From positions 1 through 13,734 of the forward strand of contig CALFHQ010000795.1 of NCBI GenBank assembly GCA_937876385.1: a stretch of DNA of 13,734 nucleotides. The letters run 5' to 3'. The notes beneath the pieces are model-generated. The model searched no databases and was not told where the DNA came from. It was given only the letters and a program-made list of their open reading frames with translations. The position numbers and the translations under genes were made by a program. Positions 1-6,950 of the stretch are shown here, piece by piece (positions within the stretch are counted from its first letter, which is position 1; each line of letters starts with the position of its first letter). Source of the DNA: an uncultured Pseudomonadota bacterium (lineage in GTDB: Bacteria > Myxococcota_A > UBA9042 > CAIXZC01).

Positions 1-1
1 G

Positions 2-1600
2 CTGGATGGAGTTGGGGGGGAGACTGACCCGGACGTTGAACCGGACCTGGGGGTGAAGACCGACCTGGAAGAGGAACCGAAAGCGGAAGCAACCAAGGCG
101 GCGGATGAGCCCGTGGATGTGGAGTCCACGCGAAAGCAGATTCTCAGCGATTTCCCCGATCTTCCCATTGACGACCCGAGGGTTGGGATGGACCGCAGTG
201 GCACCAGTCGACCCATTGTATGTGCTCCGGAACACTACGTTCCCGCCATGGCGACGATGAAGCGACGTGTTGACCGCCTGCTGGATACGGACAAGCTCAA
301 GGGGGCTCGTGTGGGCGTGTTGGCCGTTGCCTATCCCGAAGGCACGATTTTGTACGAGCGCGACCCACACGGTTTGTACAACCCGGCGTCGGTTTCCAAG
401 GTCTTTACGGCCGCGACAGCGTTGCAGAAGTTGGGGGAATCGGCTCGCTTCAAGACGTGGGTGTCGGTGGACAAGGGAGATTGTCCCACTCTCTATCTGC
501 AGGGAGAGGGAGACCCCGGGTTGGACGAGAAGGACCTTCAGGCGCTGGCTCGCAAGGTCAAAGAGAGTGGTATTCAATGTGTTCGCCGGGTGGTCTACAC
601 CGAGCGTCCCTTCGATGGGAAGACGCTCCCTCCTGCGTACGAGCAGAAGAAGACGGATGCTGCGTATCGGAGTCGAATCGGTGCCGTGGGTATCGGCCGA
701 GGTGCCTTCGCTTTGCGGGTGATCCCCGGAAAGCGGAGTGGAGACCCAGCCCGTATCGAGTTGTTTCCTTCCTGCTCGGGTTTTGTGGTCGACAACAAGG
801 CCGTGACGGTGAATCCGTCAAAGGAAGAGCCGCCCCGGCTTCGAGCCAATGTGTCGGATTACCGAGGACAGACGGTGGTTCACGTGGGGGGCGAAATTTC
901 CGTCAAGCGAGAGGGTGGCAAGACCATCAGCCTGGCGTTGCCCAATCCCAGTCGGTTCGCTGCCTGGTACCTTCAGGACCGCCTGGCAGACGTCGGGATC
1001 AAGGTCTCGAAGGGTTCGCCGAGAGATCGAGATGTTCCCGAGACCGTCACCGAGGTGGCCTCGGTGACCTCTGCTCCCTTGTCTCAGGACGTGAAGGAGA
1101 TGCAGGAGTGGAGCCGCAACTACATTGCCGAGCAACTCGTGAAGCTGCTGAGCATCGGGGAGTGCAAGCCTTACACCTTCGAATGTGGAATCAAACGACT
1201 CCTGCGGGTTCTCCCCATGTTCCATGTTCCCTCGAGTTGTGTGCAGTTCAAGAATGGGTCCGGGTTGTACGATGCCAACCGCATATCTCCGTGGTGGACC
1301 GTTCGAGCACTCCTCGAGATCGCCAATCGAGGGAAAATTGCTGATTCGTTTCTGGGGGCTTTTGCCAGAGGTTGCAAGACCGGTACATTGCGAAACCGAA
1401 TGAAACGAGTGGGTCGTCCGGTGTTGGCAAAGACCGGGACGCTTGACGGTGTATCGGCGCTGGCTGGTTACATCATGCGCAAGTCGGGGGGCTATATCGT
1501 TTTTGCCATCTACTTCAATGACTCCCCGACTTCGGCTTCCAATTCCCGTCAGATCCAGGACAAAATGGTAGAGACGTTCAGCCTCTTCGACTCCCAATAG
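2..1600 (+). CDS. dacB: D-alanyl-D-alanine carboxypeptidase/endopeptidase, PBP4 (peptidase S13) family, 5'-partial
   Basis: This is a serine penicillin-binding protein that removes the terminal D-Ala from peptidoglycan stem peptides, and in many family members also cuts cross-links, in the periplasm. All three active-site motifs are present. Numbered from the GTG at 53, they are S113-V-S-K116 (SxxK, nucleophile Ser113), S354-R-N356 (SxN) and K460-T-G462 (KTG). A conserved GSGLYDAN-type stretch lies between the last two. The region between SxxK and SxN is long, as expected for class C enzymes with inserted domains. The frame stays open to the left edge, and the 51 bases before the GTG encode an acidic Asp/Glu/Gly-rich stretch that continues into a similar linker. 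No ribosome binding site precedes the GTG. The true start and any signal peptide therefore probably lie upstream. The C-terminus is complete (TAG at 1598-1600). The family call is firm; the symbol is by family only. Confidence 0.93.
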   Translation: MDGVGGETDPDVEPDLGVKTDLEEEPKAEATKAADEPVDVESTRKQILSDFPDLPIDDPRVGMDRSGTSRPIVCAPEHYVPAMATMKRRVDRLLDTDKLKGARVGVLAVAYPEGTILYERDPHGLYNPASVSKVFTAATALQKLGESARFKTWVSVDKGDCPTLYLQGEGDPGLDEKDLQALARKVKESGIQCVRRVVYTERPFDGKTLPPAYEQKKTDAAYRSRIGAVGIGRGAFALRVIPGKRSGDPARIELFPSCSGFVVDNKAVTVNPSKEEPPRLRANVSDYRGQTVVHVGGEISVKREGGKTISLALPNPSRFAAWYLQDRLADVGIKVSKGSPRDRDVPETVTEVASVTSAPLSQDVKEMQEWSRNYIAEQLVKLLSIGECKPYTFECGIKRLLRVLPMFHVPSSCVQFKNGSGLYDANRISPWWTVRALLEIANRGKIADSFLGAFARGCKTGTLRNRMKRVGRPVLAKTGTLDGVSALAGYIMRKSGGYIVFAIYFNDSPTSASNSRQIQDKMVETFSLFDSQ

Positions 1601-1783
1601 TACAATTCAAGCCAGTGGGGATCAGCGTCCCAGCCGCCACAGGAGCGCATTAGCGGGGTTTGTGGGTTTCTGGCCTTCCATGAGCCCGAAAACGGAGCTT
1701 GAATCTCCTCTCTGCAAGCGCCACGATAGGGGAAGACAATCGAAGGAACGAATCATCAATCGAAACCACATCAGGGGGAAATC

Positions 1784-2503
1784 ATGACGAGAGTTTTGAG
1801 TATCGCAATTGCGTTGGTATGGCTCTTTGTTCCGGCTGCTGCGTCGGCGCAGTTTGGAGGGATGATCAAGAAGAAGAAGAAGTTTGACATGAAGAAGGTC
1901 GAGAAGCTGGAGAAGCGGATCGACAAGGTGGTCAAGCAGTACGAAGAGGGCTCTGAGGCGATGTGGACGGCCACGGAGAACGTCCAGATTATGGTGGACC
2001 AGTACAAGGACGGGGACTTCCCTGTGCTGACGAAGAATTGGGCCACCATCAAGAAAGAGCTTGTTGACGTGAAAACGGATGCGGGGAAGCGGGCTGAAGT
2101 CTTGAAGCAGCGTGCTCTCTATTTTGACGAGATGGGCAAGCGCAAGACGGAGATGGAAGCGTTCCTCAGCAATGCGGAGAATCTCACGCAGGTGAAGGGG
2201 AAGCTTACGATTCCCGAGAAGAAGCAGATCACCGAAACATCCACTGCCTTGAAGACGGTTCCCAAGAAGGACCAGGCACTGTTGAACGAATCTCAGAAGC
2301 TGGTCAAAGAGACCGGAACAATGATTGCCGACCTCAGCAAGCAGCTCTCAAGTGACCCGATGCGCGCCAACGAATACCAGAAGGTCATCGACCGGCTCCA
2401 GGCATCCATGGACCGATTGACCGGAATCGCAGACGAGTTGGGAACCCAACTGGATGCTGCGGAAGCCATGGTTGGTGTGCTCGGCAAACTCCTCGAAGAC
2501 TGA
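1784..2503 (+). CDS. Secreted helical coiled-coil protein, function unknown
   Basis: The 239-residue protein starts with a clear Sec signal peptide: Thr-Arg n-region, a hydrophobic core over residues 4-16, and an Ala-Ser-Ala site with predicted cleavage after A22. The mature protein begins with a short Gly-Gly stretch and a run of five lysines (about 28-32). It then continues as a charged, heptad-like helical protein rich in Lys, Glu, Leu and Met, with no cysteines and no recognisable catalytic motif. A periplasmic location is likely because there is no lipobox or transmembrane segment after the signal. The ATG at 1784 follows an AGGGGGA Shine-Dalgarno at good spacing. It lies 183 bp after the carboxypeptidase gene and may form its own transcript. 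I do not recognise a family. A filamentous or chaperone-like periplasmic role (compare Skp-like helical proteins) is only a shape-based guess. Confidence 0.85.
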   Translation: MTRVLSIAIALVWLFVPAAASAQFGGMIKKKKKFDMKKVEKLEKRIDKVVKQYEEGSEAMWTATENVQIMVDQYKDGDFPVLTKNWATIKKELVDVKTDAGKRAEVLKQRALYFDEMGKRKTEMEAFLSNAENLTQVKGKLTIPEKKQITETSTALKTVPKKDQALLNESQKLVKETGTMIADLSKQLSSDPMRANEYQKVIDRLQASMDRLTGIADELGTQLDAAEAMVGVLGKLLED

Positions 2504-2547
2504 ATTCCTTCCGGCGACAATTCCCCTCACTTCTGATACACTCCGCT

Positions 2548-2569
2548 CCGTCTGAAACGATTGAGACGG
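2548..2569 (+). promoter_or_regulatory. Small inverted repeat in the leader of the 131-residue protein gene
   Basis: CCGTCT (2548-2553) and AGACGG (2564-2569) are perfect reverse complements around a 10-nt loop. The right arm lies 9 nt before the preferred ATG at 2579, close to where a ribosome binding site would be. A hairpin here could limit translation or mark the end of the preceding transcript. No T-run follows, so it is not a typical intrinsic terminator. Confidence 0.3.
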
Positions 2570-2578
2570 GTGACTTGC

Positions 2579-2974
2579 ATGAAACCGCAATTGAGACTCG
2601 AAGCATTCCTGGAAGCTCTGAAGACCGCTGAGGTGGGGGTTCATCGTGTGGACCTGAGGGAATACGTCGTTTGGGTTGGGGGAGAAGAAGGAAGTCTCAG
2701 CCCATCCGGGGTTATGGTTGAGATGGAGTCGGATGCCTGCTGGCTGCACCTCGAGATGTCTTTGGAGACCGCCCAAGACGACGTGGCCAAAGCTATCCAG
2801 GAGTTCCACGGAGCCTTTGGTGGGTTGGTCGGCGATGACCTGGTTGACATGGAGTTGGAGCGAACCGAGTTGGGCTGGAAGACAGTCTTGGTGGCCGATT
2901 TCGGCAGGGTCGACGAATGTGTCGATTGGGTCAAACGTGCCGTCGCATTCGGGTTGACCCAACAAGTGAGTTGA
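2579..2974 (+). CDS. Small hypothetical protein, unrecognised
   Basis: The protein has 131 residues from the ATG at 2579. A TTG 18 nt upstream (2561) is also in frame but has no Shine-Dalgarno, while the ATG has a weak GGGTGA about 5 nt ahead, so I prefer the ATG. There is no signal peptide, transmembrane segment or lipobox, so it is probably cytoplasmic. It is acidic and looks alpha/beta: an N-terminal helix (about 6-15), strands around 20-55 with repeated Val and Trp, a helix near 63-80, and a C-terminal helix containing WVKRAV. Size and pattern are reminiscent of the YbjN / type III secretion chaperone-like fold, but I see no diagnostic motif and do not assign it. It sits 75 bp after the secreted coiled-coil gene and 127 bp before the histidine kinase gene, all on one strand, so co-transcription is possible. 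Confidence 0.72.
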   Translation: MKPQLRLEAFLEALKTAEVGVHRVDLREYVVWVGGEEGSLSPSGVMVEMESDACWLHLEMSLETAQDDVAKAIQEFHGAFGGLVGDDLVDMELERTELGWKTVLVADFGRVDECVDWVKRAVAFGLTQQVS

Positions 2975-3101
2975 CCCCTCGTTCCTTCCTTCTTGTGCAA
3001 AAGCTCCACACAATTGCGTTGCTGTTGACCTTCCCTGGTCTGTAGGATAAGTTGGTTTCAAATCAGGCTATCAGGAATCAAGCGTCCTGGAGGAGGCAAA
3101 G

Positions 3102-5084
3102 GTGGGTGGACTCCTGGAACTCAGAGAGATGCAGCTTGAAGTGGAACGACTGAAGGCGGAGAACCGTCGTCTTCGAGACGAGCTGTCCCAATGGAGCGGG
3201 GGGCGCGATGAAACGCTGCGTCTTGTTCTGGATGCGGCACCCTTCGCTGTTTTCGTGGAAAAGTTGGATGGAAGCATTGTGGATTGTAACTCTGCTGCGT
3301 GCAGCATGACGGGGTACACTCGCAAGGAGCTTCTGACCATGGGGGCTCGTGATCTGGTTCCACCGGCCGTGGCCGAGACATTTCCAGACCTCATCGAAGA
3401 GGAGATGACCACCGGGGGGTTCTTCGTCGAATCAGTGAACCTCCGCAACGGGGGGGAGCCGTTTCCGGTGGAAGCCGCTTCCAAGGTAATTCATCTTCAA
3501 GGGGAACCCCACATCATCGTCGTCATTCACGACATCACTCGCAGAAAGCTCTCCGAGGATGCGCTCGTGGCTGAGAAGAAGCGACTGGCTGTGACTCTGG
3601 CGAGTATCGGGGATGGAGTGATCGCCACGGACACCTCAGGGCGAATCGTCTTGATGAACAAGGTGGCAGAAGAGTTGTGCGGTTGGAGTTACCAGGAAGC
3701 GTTGGGGCGTCCCTTGCCCGAGGTCTTCCAGATTGTCAGCGAGTACACCGGGCGTCCAGCAGCCAATCCCGTCGAGAAGGTTTTGAAATCGGGCCAGGTG
3801 GTCGGGATGGCCAACCACACCATCTTGATCTCTCGTCAAGGGCGTCGGCTTCCCATCGCCGACAGTGGCGCCCCTATCAACGACCGGGACGGCGTGACCC
3901 TGGGCGTTGTGCTTGTCTTCCGGGATCAGAGTCAAGAGCGCAACGTGGAGTTGGAGTTGAGGCGGGCCCAGCGGATGGAGTCCGTTGGAACCCTCGCCGG
4001 GGGCATGGCCCACGACTTCAACAACGTCCTCACAGCCGTGATGGGGAACATCTCCATGGCCCTTCGGCCCGAGTTGCCTAGAACCCGCATCGAAGAATAC
4101 CTGGCGAAAGCGGAGCGAGCCTGTATGCGGGCTCGGGAACTGACCCAGAGTCTGTTGACCTTTGCCCGTGGGGGAACGATGAAGCGACGCTCCATCTCCC
4201 TCAAAGAAGCGGTTGAGGAAGCCGCTTCGATGGCGATTACCGGCTCCAAAGTTGCCTTTGAAGCGGTCTGGCCCGAGGACGCTGCAAATGTTCTGGCCGA
4301 TCCCCTTCACCTCAGTCAAGTCATCAACAACCTGGTATTGAATGCCGTGCAAGCCATGCCCGGGGGGGGCACCGTCACTGCCGAGACAGCCTTGTTGACG
4401 TTCTCCGGAGAGAACCAGTGGTCCCTCCCTGCCGGTGATTATGTTCAGCTTACCATCAGCGATGACGGCCCGGGGATTCCCGCTGACGTCCTTCCGAGGG
4501 TTTTCGACCCCTACTTTTCCACCAAGGAGAAGGGGACAGGTTTGGGGTTGGCTTCTTCGTACTCCATCATGCGAGCGCACCACGGTGCCATCAGTGTGGC
4601 ATCGACGCCCGGATCCGGAGCTCGGTTTACCCTGGTTCTCCCCCGATCCGACAGCGAAGTCGGAGTCATCCTGGATGAGGAATCCGGCGAATTGGAGGTT
4701 CCCGGGAGGGCGGTGCTTCTGTTGGACGGGGATCCCATGGTCCGTTCCATCGCAGCCGAGATGTTGGACGAGCTGGGATACAGTGCCACGGCCGTCTCCA
4801 CCCCCGAAGCTGCCTTGGCACGCTGCCGAGAGGCGAGCTTGGCGGGGGAACCATTCGACGCCGTGATTCTGGCAGGAGAAGTTGGCGATGGGGGAGGAAA
4901 ATTGATCATTGGCGAGCTCCTCACCCTCATGCCGGAGGTCTTTTCCGTGGTGACCTGCAACTATGCTCTGGACCCCCTCCAATCGAGCTTTCGTGACTAT
5001 GGGTTTCGGTCCGTCTTGACCAAGCCCTTTCGCATGGCCGAGTTGCGCCAGATTCTCAGCGGAATGGACCTGCGGGTCGTGTGA
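3102..5084 (+). CDS. Soluble PAS-PAS hybrid histidine kinase with degenerate receiver domain
   Basis: The 660-residue protein starts at a GTG preceded by a perfect AGGAGG five nt upstream; the next in-frame ATG (3129) lacks this. The order is a short coiled coil (about 4-28), PAS (about 38-150), PAS (about 160-285), HisKA with the H-box GGMAHDFNN (phospho-acceptor His304), HATPase with N-box Asn414, G1 box D454-D-G-P-G458, an FDPYFSTK F-box and G2 box G478-T-G-L-G482, then a C-terminal receiver (about 536-656). No transmembrane segment is visible, so it probably senses a cytosolic signal through PAS. The receiver keeps an acidic residue pair (D542, D544, with Gly between) and the conserved Lys641 of TKPF. 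However, the position normally holding the phosphorylated Asp after the third strand is Ala591 (VILAGE). The kinase core looks intact but the receiver should not accept phosphate. No separate response regulator is adjacent. Confidence 0.93.
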   Translation: MGGLLELREMQLEVERLKAENRRLRDELSQWSGGRDETLRLVLDAAPFAVFVEKLDGSIVDCNSAACSMTGYTRKELLTMGARDLVPPAVAETFPDLIEEEMTTGGFFVESVNLRNGGEPFPVEAASKVIHLQGEPHIIVVIHDITRRKLSEDALVAEKKRLAVTLASIGDGVIATDTSGRIVLMNKVAEELCGWSYQEALGRPLPEVFQIVSEYTGRPAANPVEKVLKSGQVVGMANHTILISRQGRRLPIADSGAPINDRDGVTLGVVLVFRDQSQERNVELELRRAQRMESVGTLAGGMAHDFNNVLTAVMGNISMALRPELPRTRIEEYLAKAERACMRARELTQSLLTFARGGTMKRRSISLKEAVEEAASMAITGSKVAFEAVWPEDAANVLADPLHLSQVINNLVLNAVQAMPGGGTVTAETALLTFSGENQWSLPAGDYVQLTISDDGPGIPADVLPRVFDPYFSTKEKGTGLGLASSYSIMRAHHGAISVASTPGSGARFTLVLPRSDSEVGVILDEESGELEVPGRAVLLLDGDPMVRSIAAEMLDELGYSATAVSTPEAALARCREASLAGEPFDAVILAGEVGDGGGKLIIGELLTLMPEVFSVVTCNYALDPLQSSFRDYGFRSVLTKPFRMAELRQILSGMDLRVV

Positions 5085-5165
5085 TTCCCCCTTTTTTCGA
5101 AAAACTCTGTTCTCCATGCGCTTTCCCTCTGCTACCATCGGAGCCTTCCCTTTGAGGTGTTTCAG

Positions 5166-6950
5166 ATGCTCCGGTTCGGGTCAATCCTCTTCCTCGTTGC
5201 CATGTCGGCGCTTGCCCTTCATGAAGGGAGATGTGTGGCTCAGGAAGGCTCGGTGGGATTGCTCCCATGGGTGCCCTCGCCCCACTCCGGGGATTCTGAT
5301 TGGTTGATGACTACGGTTGTGCCTCAGCATCTGGGAGGTTCCCTGGCCTTTCGTACGGGAACCTTTGTGGGACTTCGTCTGCGAGAGCCAGAACTGGCGG
5401 GGAACCGGGACGCCAGAGGCGCCCTTGATGCCTGGCTCACCGCTGATCTTGGGTTCTTCCATCGTTTCTCTGTGGGAGTGGCGCTGGGTTCTGCCTGGGG
5501 GATGACCGGGGAACCGGCCAGTCTCTCTGGCGCGGCTGCACTGAGAGTGAGCGGTAAATGGACCCTGGTGGGTTGCAATACCCATGGTTTCGGGCTGTCC
5601 ACCGTCCTCGACACGGGGGTCCCTCTGGGTTCAGCCGACGTCTTCCTGGGGGGAGATGGGTGGCATCCAACGGGTTGGATCGTGACGGACTACACCTTTG
5701 AACGGGTTGCTCGAATCGGTCTCAACCTGGGGGTTCGCCATCATCCGGAGGTTCCGTGGGGGCATGGCACGTTGGGTCCAGAGGCGCTCTGGAGGCTTGG
5801 GCTTGAAGGGCAGTTCGTTCCGGGGCGAATCCACGCAGTGATCGCCTGGGAGGGGGTGCTCTCTTTGGCTGAACAGCCGTCCTTTGAGAGGCTCTCCGGA
5901 AACACCATGGCCGGAAGCCTGACGGTTGCGTGGTGGGGGCTCAATTGGACCGTTCAGGGCGGTTACAGACTCCCCGGCGGCCCTGTCACCGACGGCTACT
6001 TCGCTTCCTTCGGGATTGGTTGGATGAAGCCCATTGTGGACCGTTGTGATGGTGATGACGACGGGGACAACATCTTGAATTGTCTGGACCGTTGTCCCGC
6101 TGAAGCGGGGCTTCGAGCCTTTGACGGTTGTCCCGATGCAGATGACGACGACGTGTACGAGCCGTTGGACCGCTGTCCAATGTATCCCGGTAGCGAGGCC
6201 TTGTACGGTTGCCCCGATTCCGACGGCGATGGCGTCCCCAACGCACAGGATCTGTGTCCCGGGCAACTGGGAGCCGTTGCGGACCGAGGGTGTCCGGATT
6301 TGGATGGAGACGGCGTCCCAGAGCACCTCGACCACTGTCCCAGAGAGAAGGGGTCTGTGGAGGGGAAGGGGTGTCCCGATGCGGATCATGATGGTGTGCA
6401 AACCAGCCGTGACCGATGCCCGGATGCTCCCGGTGAAGCCAGGTTCCTGGGTTGTCCTGATGGCGATGGGGACGGGGTGCCGGACGTGGACGATGTGTGT
6501 CCCCGGCTTGCCGGTCCGGCACTTCTGGATGGATGTCCTGCTCCAAAGCGAGTGATGGATGAGGTCCTTCAGTTGGCCCGACGGGTTCTCTTTGTCGATG
6601 GGCAGGACATTGTTGACCCCTCTTCCTACCCGGTGTTGGACCGTCTGGCAAACCTGCTGAAGGCGAACGCCGGCCTTGAGCACATCGTGTTGATCGGTTA
6701 CTGCGATGCCCGGGAGTTTGAGAGCGAGGGGGGGCAAGCGTGCCTCCGGCGCGCCCGAATGGTTCGAGAGATCCTGGTCGCAGAGGGAGTAGAAGCGGTG
6801 CGGCTTCAGGCTGTGGATGGTGGCGTGGCTGGGGGGCCAGGTGACAATCGAACGGTCAGCGGGCGGCGGTTGAATCGGCGAATCGAGTTGCGGATCATCC
6901 CCGCCGTCGAAGGCGAGTCCGAAGCTCCAGGGGAACTCGACAACCCGTAA
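5166..6950 (+). CDS. OmpA-family outer-membrane protein with six thrombospondin type 3 repeats
   Basis: The 594-residue protein starts at the ATG at 5166, which has GAGGTG six nt upstream; the in-frame GTG at 5157 overlaps that site and has none of its own. A signal peptide covers about the first 17-25 residues (ALA or CVA cleavage). Residues about 30-285 alternate aromatic and glycine-rich strands that look like an outer-membrane beta-barrel. Residues 292-458 hold six Asp-rich calcium-binding TSP3 repeats of the DxDxDG...D.CP type. The C-terminal OmpA-like domain (about 462-585) keeps the aspartate (Asp514) and arginine (Arg529 in the RAxxV motif) that bind diaminopimelate in peptidoglycan, 15 residues apart as in characterised OmpA domains, and ends with a NRRIEL motif. 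The inferred role is to tether the outer membrane to the cell wall through a stiff calcium-dependent stalk. Its last 56 bp overlap the convergent isomerase gene. Confidence 0.9.
   Translation: MLRFGSILFLVAMSALALHEGRCVAQEGSVGLLPWVPSPHSGDSDWLMTTVVPQHLGGSLAFRTGTFVGLRLREPELAGNRDARGALDAWLTADLGFFHRFSVGVALGSAWGMTGEPASLSGAAALRVSGKWTLVGCNTHGFGLSTVLDTGVPLGSADVFLGGDGWHPTGWIVTDYTFERVARIGLNLGVRHHPEVPWGHGTLGPEALWRLGLEGQFVPGRIHAVIAWEGVLSLAEQPSFERLSGNTMAGSLTVAWWGLNWTVQGGYRLPGGPVTDGYFASFGIGWMKPIVDRCDGDDDGDNILNCLDRCPAEAGLRAFDGCPDADDDDVYEPLDRCPMYPGSEALYGCPDSDGDGVPNAQDLCPGQLGAVADRGCPDLDGDGVPEHLDHCPREKGSVEGKGCPDADHDGVQTSRDRCPDAPGEARFLGCPDGDGDGVPDVDDVCPRLAGPALLDGCPAPKRVMDEVLQLARRVLFVDGQDIVDPSSYPVLDRLANLLKANAGLEHIVLIGYCDAREFESEGGQACLRRARMVREILVAEGVEAVRLQAVDGGVAGGPGDNRTVSGRRLNRRIELRIIPAVEGESEAPGELDNP
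6039..6540 (+). repeat. Six tandem thrombospondin type 3 repeat units inside the OmpA-like gene
   Basis: Six units of about 24-30 codons each follow the scheme D-x-D-x-D-G followed by a D..CP segment and a GCP segment. The first two are irregular (Asp runs interrupted by extra Asp) and the next four are regular (for example DSDGDGVPNAQDLCP and DGDGDGVPDVDDVCP). Asp clusters in this repeat type bind calcium, and the paired cysteines can form disulfides between adjacent turns. The DNA is diverged between units, so this is an old protein-level repeat rather than a recent tandem duplication. Confidence 0.88.

Noticed and set aside
457..1344. A 295-codon overlapping frame inside the carboxypeptidase gene
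   Set aside because: It lies out of frame in a gene with all three active-site motifs and reads as Gly/Arg-rich noise.
1601..1783. Terminator or promoter in the gap after the carboxypeptidase gene
   Set aside because: Only a 5-bp CCACA/TGTGG pairing with a broken T-run and no paired promoter boxes are visible; nothing here beyond the Shine-Dalgarno of the next gene is supportable.
3025..3053. Possible promoter TTGACC-N17-TAAGTT ahead of the kinase gene
   Set aside because: The -35 box is good but the -10 box matches only three of six consensus bases, so I do not list it as a feature.
5093..5104. TTTTTCGAAAAA palindrome just after the kinase stop, as a terminator
   Set aside because: The stem is almost all A/T with no possible loop, so it would not form a stable terminator hairpin.
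3636..5138. A 500-codon open frame on the - strand opposite the histidine kinase
   Set aside because: The kinase on the + strand has all family motifs and a perfect AGGAGG; the antisense product is rich in Gly, His, Gln and Pro with no recognisable pattern.
5631..6737. A 368-codon open frame on the - strand opposite the OmpA-like gene
   Set aside because: The frame follows antisense of the Asp-rich repeat codons and encodes no domain, while the + strand shows signal peptide, TSP3 repeats and OmpA domain.
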